A stretch of 64,000 nt of DNA from Candidatus Binataceae bacterium. Lineage in GTDB: Bacteria > Desulfobacterota > Binatia > Binatales > Binataceae. Positions 37,231-45,693 of the stretch are shown one piece after another. The notes below the pieces were generated by a model that was given only the letters and a program-made list of their open reading frames with translations, did not search any database and was not told the DNA's origin. Numbering within the stretch: position 1 is the first letter of the stretch; every line of letters begins with the position of its first letter. A program made the position numbers and the translations under genes. The DNA lies in NCBI GenBank assembly GCA_015478645.1, contig JADMIL010000001.1:182039-246038 (forward strand). The letters run 5' to 3'.

Positions 37231-38504
37231 TCGAGAGTCACCGGCACCTTCACCTCAATTGGCAACGCATCCGCGCCGCCGGCCGAATCGGCGGGCGCCG
37301 GATGCGCGGCGGGAACGGTCACTTCGGCCATACTCTCGACGGCGGCACTCGCCACCGCGTCGCTCGTGGGTAAGGCCGCATCGAACGAACCGCCCAGGGC
37401 CGAGGTCGCGCCAGGCATTGCCGATATCCCGTCGAGTGCGCCGTGCGGCACGGCGCCGGGTCGATCGATTTCGCGTTGGCGATGCGCTTGACGATCGACC
37501 GCACGCATCCGCCGCGCCTCACGCGCGATCTCCTCGAGCGCCTCGTCGAGCACCCGGCTGCGGACCACGCGCCGCCAACGCTTGCAGCTTCGCGCGGCAA
37601 GCTTTTCGCGGCGCTCACCGAACGATTGCAGCAACGCGCCGGCGGTCAGAATCGCTGCCGGCGGCGCGTTGTCGGCCGTGGCGTATTCGTGCAGCCATCC
37701 GATCGCCGCAACCAAGTCCTGATGTTGCCCGAGCAACTCCTGCATCGCGGCCAGGCGCGCGGCTGCCTTGCGCACGCGCTTGCCGCCCGACGCCGGGAGG
37801 ATCTCGAGGCCATAGCGCAGGCGCTTGAGGCGCACGCGCAGCCGATGGAACAGCAGCGGCGACGCGTCGCGCTCCAGACGCCGGCCGCAGCGCGACACCG
37901 CGCGCGCGATTGGCGCGATCATCGCGGGCGCCGCAAGACCGACCGTCGCGCGCTGGTCGACGCGACGGACCAACGGCTCGCTCAGCCGCGCACAGGCGAG
38001 CCGATAGCGCCGGGCGGCGAGAATCGCCACGAAGCGGCCGTGCTCGAGCGCGCGGCGTTCGGCGATCGCTCCCATTAGCGCCGGCATCGCCGCCGCCAGG
38101 TCAGGCGAGAGGCGCGCCCCACGCCGATCGAGCATCGCCGCGATCACGTCGCATTCGCGCACCGCGCCCGCCGCCCGCCCGAGCCACGGCAGGTCGCTCC
38201 GGTAGACCCGCGCGCGCGATCCGTGAATCGCGCCGGCAAACAGCGCGACCGCCGCGCGCAGGCGGCGCGTCGCCACGCGCATCTGATGGAGCGGTTCGAC
38301 CTCGCCGGCGATCGCGGCCGCCTGATGCAGCCGCATCGCTTCGACCCCCGCGCGCAGCACTGCGCATGCAGCCGCGGCGCAGGTATCGGTGGCGCTGAGT
38401 GCGCACTGCACGGTCCGCGCATGCTCGGCAGCGACGGGCGGCACGCCGAGCGAATCGCGCGGGTCGGGCGCGCCCGGGTCGATCGCGTGGCCGTGCCTGC
38501 TCAT
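37227..38504 (-). CDS. CHAD domain protein, polyphosphate-binding
   Basis: A 425-residue protein. The helical CHAD domain (about residues 45-320) shows the hallmark VEPLHQMRVATRRLRAA and RLRVRLKRLRYGLEI, basic segments that bind polyphosphate in characterised members. The C-terminal 100 residues are Ala/Pro/Val-rich and probably disordered. ATG 38504 is preferred over an upstream GTG. It lies between ppx and sixA on the same strand, which supports polyphosphate-related work. Confidence 0.9.
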   Translation of the reverse strand: MSRHGHAIDPGAPDPRDSLGVPPVAAEHARTVQCALSATDTCAAAACAVLRAGVEAMRLHQAAAIAGEVEPLHQMRVATRRLRAAVALFAGAIHGSRARVYRSDLPWLGRAAGAVRECDVIAAMLDRRGARLSPDLAAAMPALMGAIAERRALEHGRFVAILAARRYRLACARLSEPLVRRVDQRATVGLAAPAMIAPIARAVSRCGRRLERDASPLLFHRLRVRLKRLRYGLEILPASGGKRVRKAAARLAAMQELLGQHQDLVAAIGWLHEYATADNAPPAAILTAGALLQSFGERREKLAARSCKRWRRVVRSRVLDEALEEIAREARRMRAVDRQAHRQREIDRPGAVPHGALDGISAMPGATSALGGSFDAALPTSDAVASAAVESMAEVTVPAAHPAPADSAGGADALPIEVKVPVTLE

Positions 38505-38582
38505 AATTCGAATCGTAGAGAATCGCGCGCGCGATGCAAAGCGGATGCGCATGCGATCGGGGATTGCGCAGGAGCATCGGCG

Positions 38583-40097
38583 CTATTGGCGCAGCACCAC
38601 GCGCCGATCGAGCAGCTTCGAGAGCAAGTCGACGCGCCGCTCGCCGGTCCATAGCTCAAGGTCGGCCCGATCGCGCTGCGCGCCGAGCTCGATCACCAGC
38701 CGGCCCGGCGCGTAACGAATATCGATTTTGCGCACCACGCCGAAATGGCTCCGATCGAGCGCGTCGGCCACGCGCAGGATCGCGGCAAGCCCGCGCACCA
38801 CGCGGCGCCGGCCGGCCGTCAGCGTGCGCAGTTCGGGCGAATCGAGGCTCGGCGCCTGCTTGCGATGGCCGCGGGCAGCCTGCGCGATCACTTCGATCTC
38901 GACCGGATCGAAGCCGAGCAGCTCGGTATTCTTGATCAGGTAGTAGGAATGGCGGTTGTGGCGATCGTGATCGATCGCGTGGCCAACGTCGTGGAGCAAC
39001 GCCGCGTACTCGAGCAGCTCGCGCGACTCCGCCGGCAAGCCCAGCACCAGCGCGGTCTCGTCGAACAGCTTGAGGCTCAGCCGCGCGACCTGCTGCCCAT
39101 GGCGGTTGGCGCCGCAAAAGCGCCGCGCCAGCATCGTCACCGATCGCCGGCGCGCGTCAGTCGAAGTGCGCCCGCTGGTATTGCGCACCAGGCCGAGCAG
39201 CAATCCCTCGCGCAGCGCCCAGGTGCATGCGGTCAGATCGCCGACGCCCGCTTTGCGCAGCACGAAATCGGCGAGCATCGCCGCCGCCGGCATCAGGTCG
39301 GATCGCTTCGCGTCCATCCCGGGCAGCTCCGCGCGCAGCGCCGCATTCGCCGCGCACAGTTGGCGTGCGAGATGGGTCACTTCGGCGGCCGAGGCGCTCG
39401 CGCCGTGCAGCCGGCCAAGCTCTTCGCCGCGCGCCGCCCGCGCCATCGCGACCAGCGTGTTGATCGTCCCCGAGGTGCCGATCGCGCGCACCGCTTTGGC
39501 GTCGCGCGCCTGGCGCATCAGATCGCCGATTTCATTTTCGAGATGCCGGGTGAGCCGTTTGCGCTGCGCCGCGGTCGGCGGATCGTCAGTGAGGTAGCGC
39601 TCCGCCAGCCGCGCCGCGCCGAGCTTCACCGAATGCATCCACAGGCGCCGCCCGTCCTTCACCAGCACCAGTTCCACACTGCCGCCGCCGACATCGACCA
39701 GCAGATGCGGACCGCCCTCGAGGCCCAGCGCGTGGCGCGCCGCCTGGAAAATCAGCCGCGCCTCCTCGTTGCCCGAAATGACCTCGACGGCGAGGCCGGT
39801 CTCCTTGCGGATACGCCGGATGAAGGCCGTGCGATTGCTCGCCTCGCGCACCGCGCTGGTCGCCACCGCGCGCATCCGATGGACCCGGCGCACCTGCAGC
39901 AGATGGCGGAAGTTCATCAGCGCGCGCACCGCGAGATCCATCGACTCTTCGGTGAGCCGGCCGGTGGTGAAGGATTTGCGGCCCAGCCGCACCATCTCCT
40001 TGACCCGGTCGACGACTTCGATATGGCCGTCGCGGCTCACGTCGGCGATGAGCATGTGGACGGAATTTGAGCCGACGTCAATTGCGGCCAGCCGCAT
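38583..40097 (-). CDS. ppx: Exopolyphosphatase / Ppx-GppA phosphatase
   Basis: A 504-residue enzyme expected to remove terminal phosphates from polyphosphate or pppGpp. The ASKHA phosphate loops are visible in AAIDVGSNSVHMLI and LLVDVGGGSVELV, with GTSGTINTL between. A C-terminal HD-type helical domain has ALLHDVGHAIDHDRHNRHSYYLIKN, seen in parts. ATG 40097 is used; a TTG lies three codons upstream. Its neighbours are CHAD, SixA and polyphosphate glucokinase. Confidence 0.92.
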   Translation of the reverse strand: MRLAAIDVGSNSVHMLIADVSRDGHIEVVDRVKEMVRLGRKSFTTGRLTEESMDLAVRALMNFRHLLQVRRVHRMRAVATSAVREASNRTAFIRRIRKETGLAVEVISGNEEARLIFQAARHALGLEGGPHLLVDVGGGSVELVLVKDGRRLWMHSVKLGAARLAERYLTDDPPTAAQRKRLTRHLENEIGDLMRQARDAKAVRAIGTSGTINTLVAMARAARGEELGRLHGASASAAEVTHLARQLCAANAALRAELPGMDAKRSDLMPAAAMLADFVLRKAGVGDLTACTWALREGLLLGLVRNTSGRTSTDARRRSVTMLARRFCGANRHGQQVARLSLKLFDETALVLGLPAESRELLEYAALLHDVGHAIDHDRHNRHSYYLIKNTELLGFDPVEIEVIAQAARGHRKQAPSLDSPELRTLTAGRRRVVRGLAAILRVADALDRSHFGVVRKIDIRYAPGRLVIELGAQRDRADLELWTGERRVDLLSKLLDRRVVLRQ

Positions 40098-40133
40098 AAG
40101 GCCCAAGCCTAGCCTGCGCCCGCGGCCAAGTCA

Positions 40134-40376
40134 TCTAATTAAAACCGCGGCTTCGCAGACTCGCCCGCACCCCATGCCCGCTTCGCCCGATGCGAACTTC
40201 TCTCGCCCGCATCCCATGACTAATTATAACCGCGGCTTTGACTGGGATGCGGACGAGTCCGCGAAGTCGCGCTTTTAGTGTCTCGCCCGCACCCCATGAC
40301 TAATTATAACCGCGGCTTCGCAGACTCGCCCGCACCCCATGCCCGCTTCGCCCGATGCGGACTTCTCTCGCCTACG
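40134..40376. repeat. Cluster of family B REP-like repeats with an inverted unit
   Basis: Two full units (about 40137-40200 and 40300-40365) flank two 40-bp direct repeats that begin TCTCGCCCGC and contain CATGACTAATTATAACCGCGG (40201-40240 and 40281-40320, read in parts). Between them, 40242-40271 is the same core in the opposite direction. Three CCGCGG sites lie at 40145, 40230 and 40310. The layout resembles a BIME and could form hairpins between ppx and the DUF155 gene. Confidence 0.75.
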
Positions 40377-40383
40377 GTTGTGT

Positions 40384-40434
40384 TTGTCACCCTGAACGAA
40401 GTGAACGGGTCCCGCAGCCGGGATTCCCGGCTAG
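40384..40434 (-). repeat. Family A MITE remnant, left half
   Basis: GTCACCCTGAACGAAGTGAA followed by GGGTCCCGCAGCCGGGATTC matches one half of family A. It ends in CTAG at 40431-40434, and that CTAG supplies the TAG stop of the DUF155 gene, as in the amidase and acyl-CoA synthetase cases. Confidence 0.6.
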
Positions 40435-41216
40435 CGCAGCATCGGAATTACGGTGAACACCAGTTCGAGCAGGATCAGAAAAACCACCGCGACCTCGAGC
40501 ACCAAAAGCCGCCGATCGCGCGCGACGTCGACCAGCAGTTCGAGGGTCTCCTGGATCGAGCGCAGCTTCATTTCGAGCGCGGTGTAGCGATCGCGCAAGT
40601 CGAACTCCGCCCGCAGATCGTCGTAGATCAAATCCATCGCCGGGTCGTCCCACGCCTCGTCCGGCTTGTCGAGCAGATGGAGCACCGAGAGCACTTCGGT
40701 CCGCGTCGTGATCGCCTCGCCGATAAAGCGATGCAGCGGGCGTGTGCGAAACGGCACCGTGCCGCGCCGCTCCATCACCTCAACCAGCCGCGCCGTGCGC
40801 GCAAACAGATCCTCGACCAGCTGCTCGTAGTATTCGGTCGCGGCGCTCTGCCCGACGGTCAGCGCGACGATCCCCGCACGGCCGGGCGTGAAGCGATCGA
40901 CGCGCAGCACGCCGTCGACGATTCCGGTGCGGTACTCCGGATCCTCGGCGACCGTGTAATCCTCGCGCACCACCTTGGCCGTCAGCTTGGGCAGCGCACG
41001 GCGCAGCGCGGCGAGTTCGGCGTCGCGCCGCTCGGTCCCCACGTCATGGGTGACGACCGCGCCGAACGGATAGACGTACATGCCGCCGCCCGGCGGGATC
41101 GTCAGGCGTAGCTCGCGAATCGTCGAGCGCGCGCCCGGAAAGATCGGCACGAGCTGCTTCAAGTTGAGATTTTCCTCGAACGCGATCGCGTTGAACTGAT
41201 GAATGCGGGGGGCCAC
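40431..41216 (-). CDS. DUF155 / RMD1-YagE family protein with C-terminal membrane anchor
   Basis: A 261-residue member of the RMD1 family, whose mitochondrial members support translation. The N-terminal part has VYPFGAVVTHDVG. The C-terminal part has DEAWDDPAMDLIYDDLRAEFDLRDRYTALEMKLR, read in segments, then a coiled region and a single transmembrane helix (LLVLEVAVVFLILLELVFTVIPML). The GTG at 41216 is chosen because upstream sequence is Arg-rich and overlaps the shadow of ppgK. The bacterial role is unknown. Confidence 0.78.
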   Translation of the reverse strand: MAPRIHQFNAIAFEENLNLKQLVPIFPGARSTIRELRLTIPPGGGMYVYPFGAVVTHDVGTERRDAELAALRRALPKLTAKVVREDYTVAEDPEYRTGIVDGVLRVDRFTPGRAGIVALTVGQSAATEYYEQLVEDLFARTARLVEVMERRGTVPFRTRPLHRFIGEAITTRTEVLSVLHLLDKPDEAWDDPAMDLIYDDLRAEFDLRDRYTALEMKLRSIQETLELLVDVARDRRLLVLEVAVVFLILLELVFTVIPMLR

Positions 41217-41361
41217 TGATGCGCAATCTAGACGATTGCGCCGCCGCGCCCAAGCACATTCGCGCAGCGGACGGGACGCTGCGCGGCGCGCTCGATACGG
41301 CTCTCGACTCCAGCAAACGTGGGGCGCCCGGCGGCGCCCGCGTGAAGGCGGGCGCTGCGCG

Positions 41362-42405
41362 CTAGCTCGCCGTCGGCGTCGCGCCGCCGCTCGAACGCGT
41401 TTCAGGCGGCTTGCGCATCGTCCGATCGGAATTTGGCGCACCGGGTGAAGCCGGCGCCGCGGCGCCCGGCGCGGCAACCAGCGCCATCGGGTCCTTCGCA
41501 TTCAGCGCTCTCGCGATCGACGCTTTCGCGCTCGCGGTCAGCGGTCCGGGCGGCTTGATCGGCGCTGGCTTGGCGTTCTTCACCGGCGCCGTGCGCGCGG
41601 GCTTGGCGCCGGACTTGGACGCGAGCGCACTCGAGACCTTGCCGGAGGTCCTGGCCGCGGGAGCCTTCGCCGCCGGCTTGGTCGCTTCGCGCCAGAGCGC
41701 GATTCCACCGAGCAGACCCTCGGCATTGCTGACAATCCTTACGTCGGCGGCGAGCTTCCGATCGACCAGCCGGCTGTTGCCTCCGCCGAGATAGAGCGCG
41801 TCGTAATTGAACGTGCGCCGCAGGTCGTCGATCGCCTGCGCCAGCATCTTGTTCCAGCGCTTGCGCCCGCGCCGCTTGAGCGTCTTCTCGCCCAGCTCGT
41901 CCTCATAGGTCTTGCCGTTGTGAAACGGATGATGGCCGAGCTCGAGATGAATCCGCGTGCCGTTGGCGAACAGCACGGAACCAAATCCGGTGCCGAGCGT
42001 GATCACCAGTTCGATGCCGTGGCCGCGGACGCATCCGAGCCCCTGGATATCGGCGTCGTTGGCGACCCGCGCGGGCCGCTTGAGCTTGCGTTCGAGCGCG
42101 CGGCGGAGATCGAACCCCTCCCAGCCTTTGCCGAGATTGGCGGCGGTGTAGATTACGCCGTCCTTGACGACACCGGGAAAGCCCGCCGAGACCCGCTCGA
42201 AGCCGTCCTGCGCCTTGGCCAGCTTGCGGATCACCCCGATCACCGCCTTGGGCGTGCCGTGTTTGGGCGTCGGGATTCGCGTGCGATCGTTGAGCGGCTT
42301 GCCGGCCGGGTCGAGCGTCAGCGCCTTGATTCCCGTGCCGCCGATATCGATCGCGAGGGTGCGTGGCGCGGACGCTGCGGCCTTGGCGGCGGTGGCTTTC
42401 TTCAT
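41362..42405 (-). CDS. ppgK: Polyphosphate glucokinase (ROK family) with basic tail
   Basis: PpgK phosphorylates glucose using polyphosphate or ATP. The ROK core (about residues 15-245) has LAIDIGGTGIKAL, GFPGVVKDG, the sugar-binding ANDADIQGLG, ITLGTGFGSVLF and LELGHHPF. The last 100 residues are Ala/Pro/Lys-rich (KPAAKAPAARTSGK and similar), low complexity and absent from typical PpgK; they may bind polyphosphate. ATG 42405 follows GGGAGG. It shares the strand and neighbourhood with ppx, CHAD and sixA. Confidence 0.9.
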   Translation of the reverse strand: MKKATAAKAAASAPRTLAIDIGGTGIKALTLDPAGKPLNDRTRIPTPKHGTPKAVIGVIRKLAKAQDGFERVSAGFPGVVKDGVIYTAANLGKGWEGFDLRRALERKLKRPARVANDADIQGLGCVRGHGIELVITLGTGFGSVLFANGTRIHLELGHHPFHNGKTYEDELGEKTLKRRGRKRWNKMLAQAIDDLRRTFNYDALYLGGGNSRLVDRKLAADVRIVSNAEGLLGGIALWREATKPAAKAPAARTSGKVSSALASKSGAKPARTAPVKNAKPAPIKPPGPLTASAKASIARALNAKDPMALVAAPGAAAPASPGAPNSDRTMRKPPETRSSGGATPTAS

Positions 42406-42571
42406 GGCGACGATCCTCCCGCGATGCGGCGGTTGGCGCGCGGCGACGGCCCAACCGCGCTCCGCCATTTCGTCTTACGAACGCATGATCCGTTTATACT
42501 AGATCGCGCCGCCCGGCGCATCGGGTCAGGGCGCGGCGGTGCCGCGCGACTTACCTCGTCGCGATCTCCTA

Positions 42572-42780
42572 AGAACCTCTGCACAAGTTAGGTTGTCATT
42601 CTGAGAGTTTGTGAAGTTTTTAGATTCGCGAAAAAATTGTGTCCATTTTTGCACGGCAATTTTCGCCGATTTCAATCGAAAACCGAATAAATTCACAAAC
42701 TCTGAGCGCAGCGAAGAATCCCGGATCCGGGACCCATGCGCTGTGCTCAGGGTGACAGCAGAGCCTTGTGCAGAGGTTCC
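42572..42780 (+). mobile_element. Family A MITE copy 3, interrupted by another MITE
   Basis: The copy runs 209 bp, equal to 108 for the family, 96 for an insert and 5 for its target duplication. The outer ends are AGAACCTCTGCAC and GTGCAGAGGTTCC. The flanks CTAA and TTAG are both YTAR-like but not identical, so the original duplication has decayed. It lies between ppgK and fdhD. Confidence 0.85.
42601..42706. mobile_element. 96-bp second MITE with 10-bp terminal inverted repeats
   Basis: The insert 42606-42701 starts AGTTTGTGAA and ends TTCACAAACT, an exact inverted repeat. It is flanked by the 5-bp duplication CTGAG (42601-42605 and 42702-42706). Removing the insert and one CTGAG restores the intact family A sequence. 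It is AT-rich and non-coding. An alternative 12-bp inverted repeat with a shorter duplication cannot be ruled out because AG/CT bases are shared. Confidence 0.85.
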
Positions 42781-42790
42781 TTAGCGGCGA

Positions 42791-43633
42791 TTACCCGGCC
42801 GCGATCACCCGCTCGGCCCCGCTGTAGACGTTGAAACTCGTCTCGCGCACGAAGCCGGCCAGCGTCATGCCGACTTCGATCGCCAGTTCGACCGCCAGCG
42901 ACGACGGCGCCGAAACCGCACACAAAATCGGGATACCCGCAGCTGCGGCTTTCTGCACGATCTCGAAGCTGAGCCGCCCGCTAACCATCATGGCGCAGCC
43001 GCTCAGCGGCACCCGATCGCCGAGCAGCGCGTGGCCGATCACTTTGTCGACCGCGTTATGCCGCCCGACGTCTTCGCGCAGCACGCTGAGCGCCGGCGCC
43101 GCCGGGTCGCCGATCGCGAACAGCGCCGCCGCATGCAGTCCGCCGGTCGCGCTGAAGACCGCCTGCGCCGCGCGCATCAGCGCAGGCATCCGCAGGATCG
43201 CGGGCGCGGTAATCGTGGCGCCGTCGACGATCGGTGCAAGCCGCCGTTCGAGCGCTTCGATACTGGTCTTGCCGCACACCCCGCAACTCGACGAGACCGT
43301 GAAATTGCGCTTGAGCCGTTCGCGCAGGCCGGCCGCCGGCACGGCCAGGATCACGTCGATCGCGTTGGGGTCGGGCGCGCCTTTGCGATCGCGCATCCGG
43401 CGCACCTCGCCCAGCTCGGCGCGCGTCTGCACAAACCCTTCCGCCAGCAGAAAGCCCGCCACCAGCTCCTCGTCGTGGCCGGGCGTGCGCATAGTCAGGG
43501 TAAAGCGCCGGCCGCCGAGACGGATTTCGAGCGGCTCCTCGATCGTCAGCCGATCGGCCTGGTCATGCGCGACGCCGCCGCGCCATTTGAGGGCGCGGGC
43601 CGGCTTGACCGAAAGATCGTCGGCGTCGCTCAT
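42791..43633 (-). CDS. fdhD: Formate dehydrogenase accessory sulfurtransferase FdhD
   Basis: FdhD passes sulfur from a cysteine desulfurase to the molybdenum cofactor of formate dehydrogenase. The 280-residue protein has MRTPGHDEELVAGFLLAEG, the sulfur-relay cysteines C117 and C120 in CGVCGKTS, and REDVGRHNAVDKVIG. MoeA is also in the window. No formate dehydrogenase structural gene is present. It is followed 19 bp away on the same strand side by the LLM oxidoreductase start region. Confidence 0.95.
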   Translation of the reverse strand: MSDADDLSVKPARALKWRGGVAHDQADRLTIEEPLEIRLGGRRFTLTMRTPGHDEELVAGFLLAEGFVQTRAELGEVRRMRDRKGAPDPNAIDVILAVPAAGLRERLKRNFTVSSSCGVCGKTSIEALERRLAPIVDGATITAPAILRMPALMRAAQAVFSATGGLHAAALFAIGDPAAPALSVLREDVGRHNAVDKVIGHALLGDRVPLSGCAMMVSGRLSFEIVQKAAAAGIPILCAVSAPSSLAVELAIEVGMTLAGFVRETSFNVYSGAERVIAAG

Positions 43634-43652
43634 TGCGCTCGCGCCACGCGCG

Positions 43653-44522
43653 TCAGACGATCCACGCCTTGGCGATCGTCTCCAGCTCGCGCTCGTATTG
43701 GTCCGGCGCCAACGCCTCGGAAACCATGATCAGCCGATGCGCGCCGACCTCGCGGAAATTCGCGATCGTGCGTTTCGGGTCGCCCTGGATCGGCGGCGCG
43801 TAGACCGTGATCTCGAGCGCGGCGTAATCGCGTCCGGCTTCCGCGCACATCTTCTTGAGCTTGGCCAGCTCCGCACTCAGCGCTTCGGGCGTGAGGCCGA
43901 GCGGTGCCCATCCGTCGCCGATCGCGACCGTATCCTTGAGCGCGCGTTCCATCGCGGGGCCGATCCCGCCTGCGCCGATATGCACCGGCGGATGCGGCTT
44001 GCGGGCCGGCTTGGGGTTGCTGCGCACGGCCGGAAACTTGAGGAACTCGCCCTCGAACGACGCCTCGTCCTTGGTCCACAGCTCCTTCATCGCGCGGATA
44101 TATTCGCGCGTGATCGCCCAGCGCTTGCGGAACTCGACGCCCATGATCTCGCTTTCGTCCTTGAGCCAGCCCGCGCCGATGCCGAAAATGAAGCGGCCGC
44201 CCGAGTAGTAATCCAGCGTGGCGACCTCCTTGGCCAGCACCAGCGGATGGCGCTCCGGCACCAGGCAGATCCCCGTGCCGAGCCCGATCCGGTTGGTCGC
44301 CCCCGCGGCCAGCGCCAGCCCGACGAACGGATCGATCATGTGCGCGTAGGGCTTCGGTATCTCGCCGTCGGCCGACAGCGGATAGCGGGTCTTGTGCTGC
44401 ACCGGCAGAATCGGATGCTCGGGCAGGTAGAACGACTCGAATCCGAGCGCCTCGCATTTGCGCGCGAGCGTGGCCGGGTCGGCGGTGAAGGTCGAGGCAA
44501 ACGCCAGTAGTCCAATTTTCAT
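43653..44522 (-). CDS. LLM-class flavin/F420-dependent oxidoreductase
   Basis: A 289-residue luciferase-like TIM barrel. It shows LARKCEALGFESFYLPEHP, IGLGTGICLVPERHPLVLAKEVATLDYYSGGRF in parts, and GIGAGWLKDESEIMGV. These signatures are frequent in F420-dependent enzymes of actinobacteria and Binatota-like genomes. The cofactor (F420 or FMN) and substrate cannot be decided from sequence. It lies just upstream of fdhD on the same strand. Confidence 0.9.
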   Translation of the reverse strand: MKIGLLAFASTFTADPATLARKCEALGFESFYLPEHPILPVQHKTRYPLSADGEIPKPYAHMIDPFVGLALAAGATNRIGLGTGICLVPERHPLVLAKEVATLDYYSGGRFIFGIGAGWLKDESEIMGVEFRKRWAITREYIRAMKELWTKDEASFEGEFLKFPAVRSNPKPARKPHPPVHIGAGGIGPAMERALKDTVAIGDGWAPLGLTPEALSAELAKLKKMCAEAGRDYAALEITVYAPPIQGDPKRTIANFREVGAHRLIMVSEALAPDQYERELETIAKAWIV

Positions 44523-44701
44523 TTCGCGCTCCTATTCCATCAATAAGTTAGCCGCACCGTAGTGCGGTCGATTATGCGCCTTCATAGGAAATACCGCGAG
44601 CCGAATATCGCGCCTGGCCGCCGCGGCCAATCCAGCGATCCGGACCGCGCCAAGCAACCTGCGCAAATTCCACCCGCGGCGCGCGTGCGGGCGAGTGAAA
44701 C

Positions 44702-45100
44702 TCAGGTCAGGAAGACTTCGCGGACCAGATTGGTATCGTTGTATTCGCGCCCTTCGGCAATCAGGTCGCCCTCGAAGCGCAGGAAGAAATTGTAGCGCTG
44801 GCGATAGCGCCGCCCGTTCATCGCGATCGTATCGGCGCTGGCGGTGGCGGCGACGTGGAACCCTTCGGCGATGACCGTCTCCAGGCGCAGGGCGAGACCG
44901 TCGGGGAAGAGCCGGCGCAGCGTCGCGCATTCGGTGGCGGCGAAGTTCGCGCGCCCCACGATCGGCGGGAATTCGGTCAGCGCCGAGACGATCTCAAAGC
45001 GGAAGTTCTCGGTGGTCAGCGCCTCGAACACCGCCGGATCGGCCGTATTCAAATTCTCCAGGAATCTGATCGCGCGCTGTTTGCGCTCATCTGAAGTCAT
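44702..45100 (-). CDS. SnoaL/NTF2-like protein
   Basis: A 132-residue cone-shaped alpha-beta barrel protein of the NTF2-like superfamily. Typical signs are the N-terminal helix RFLENLNTADPAVFEALTTENFRFE and the strand run RYRQRYNFFLRFEGDLIAEGREYND, seen in parts. Such proteins act as ketosteroid-isomerase-like enzymes or binding proteins. No catalytic residues can be assigned. ATG 45100 is used rather than an upstream GTG. Confidence 0.75.
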   Translation of the reverse strand: MTSDERKQRAIRFLENLNTADPAVFEALTTENFRFEIVSALTEFPPIVGRANFAATECATLRRLFPDGLALRLETVIAEGFHVAATASADTIAMNGRRYRQRYNFFLRFEGDLIAEGREYNDTNLVREVFLT

Positions 45101-45207
45101 TGGTGTTCCATTGAAATCATCGGCGTTCCTTTTCATGAACTCGGCCGCGCCCGCCACACGATCCGGGCGGGGGATTGTCACGGGCGGCGGCCCACGCGCC
45201 GCGCGCG

Positions 45208-45684
45208 CTACTTCCAGCCGAAGAATTCGGCCGCGTGGACGAAGCGGCCGATACCGCCGGCCTTAGCCGCCTGCGCGTCGATCTCCTGGTCGCCGACCAT
45301 CGTCGAATGGGCCAGGTCGACACCGTGGACCTCCGCCAGTTCCGCGATCATCCCGGCCTTGGGCTTGCGGCATTCGCATTGGTCGGTGTCGTCGTGCGGA
45401 CAGATCTCCCATCCGGTGAGAATATCGCCCAACTGGCGATCGAGCTCGGCCAGCGCGGCCTCGACTTTCTCGCGGCGCAGGCGGCCGCGCTTGATTCCGG
45501 CCTGGTTGGTCACGACGAAAATCAGATGGTCGTGCATCGGCGCGAGCTTTTCGCGCACACCGGGCAGAATCGTAACCGTGATATTGCCCTGCGCGTCGAC
45601 CGGCAACTGGCGCGTGTCGTCCATCGCGACCAGCGTGCCGGCGAGATCGCAAAACAGCGCGATATTTCCCGCGTCACCCGACAC
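45208..45684 (-). CDS. HAD-IIIA protein, GmhB-like, with altered catalytic motif
   Basis: A 158-residue HAD protein resembling histidinol or heptose-bisphosphate phosphatases: IFVVTNQAGIKRG, the zinc-loop remnant CPHDDTDQCECRKPKAGM and MVGDQEID. Motif I reads FCDLAGTL, so the usual second aspartate (general acid/base) is Ala. Phosphonatase-type HADs also lack it (DWAGT), so activity may differ from a plain phosphatase or be lost. The start is GTG; its GGAG lies in the last unit of a 17-bp repeat array. Confidence 0.78.
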   Translation of the reverse strand: MSGDAGNIALFCDLAGTLVAMDDTRQLPVDAQGNITVTILPGVREKLAPMHDHLIFVVTNQAGIKRGRLRREKVEAALAELDRQLGDILTGWEICPHDDTDQCECRKPKAGMIAELAEVHGVDLAHSTMVGDQEIDAQAAKAGGIGRFVHAAEFFGWK

Positions 45685-45693
45685 AAGCCTTGC

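Noticed and set aside
40236..40275. Sequence with GACGAGTCCGCGAAGTC resembling a hammerhead ribozyme core
   Set aside because: The conserved CTGATGA and GAAA elements are missing, and the stretch is explained as an inverted family B repeat.
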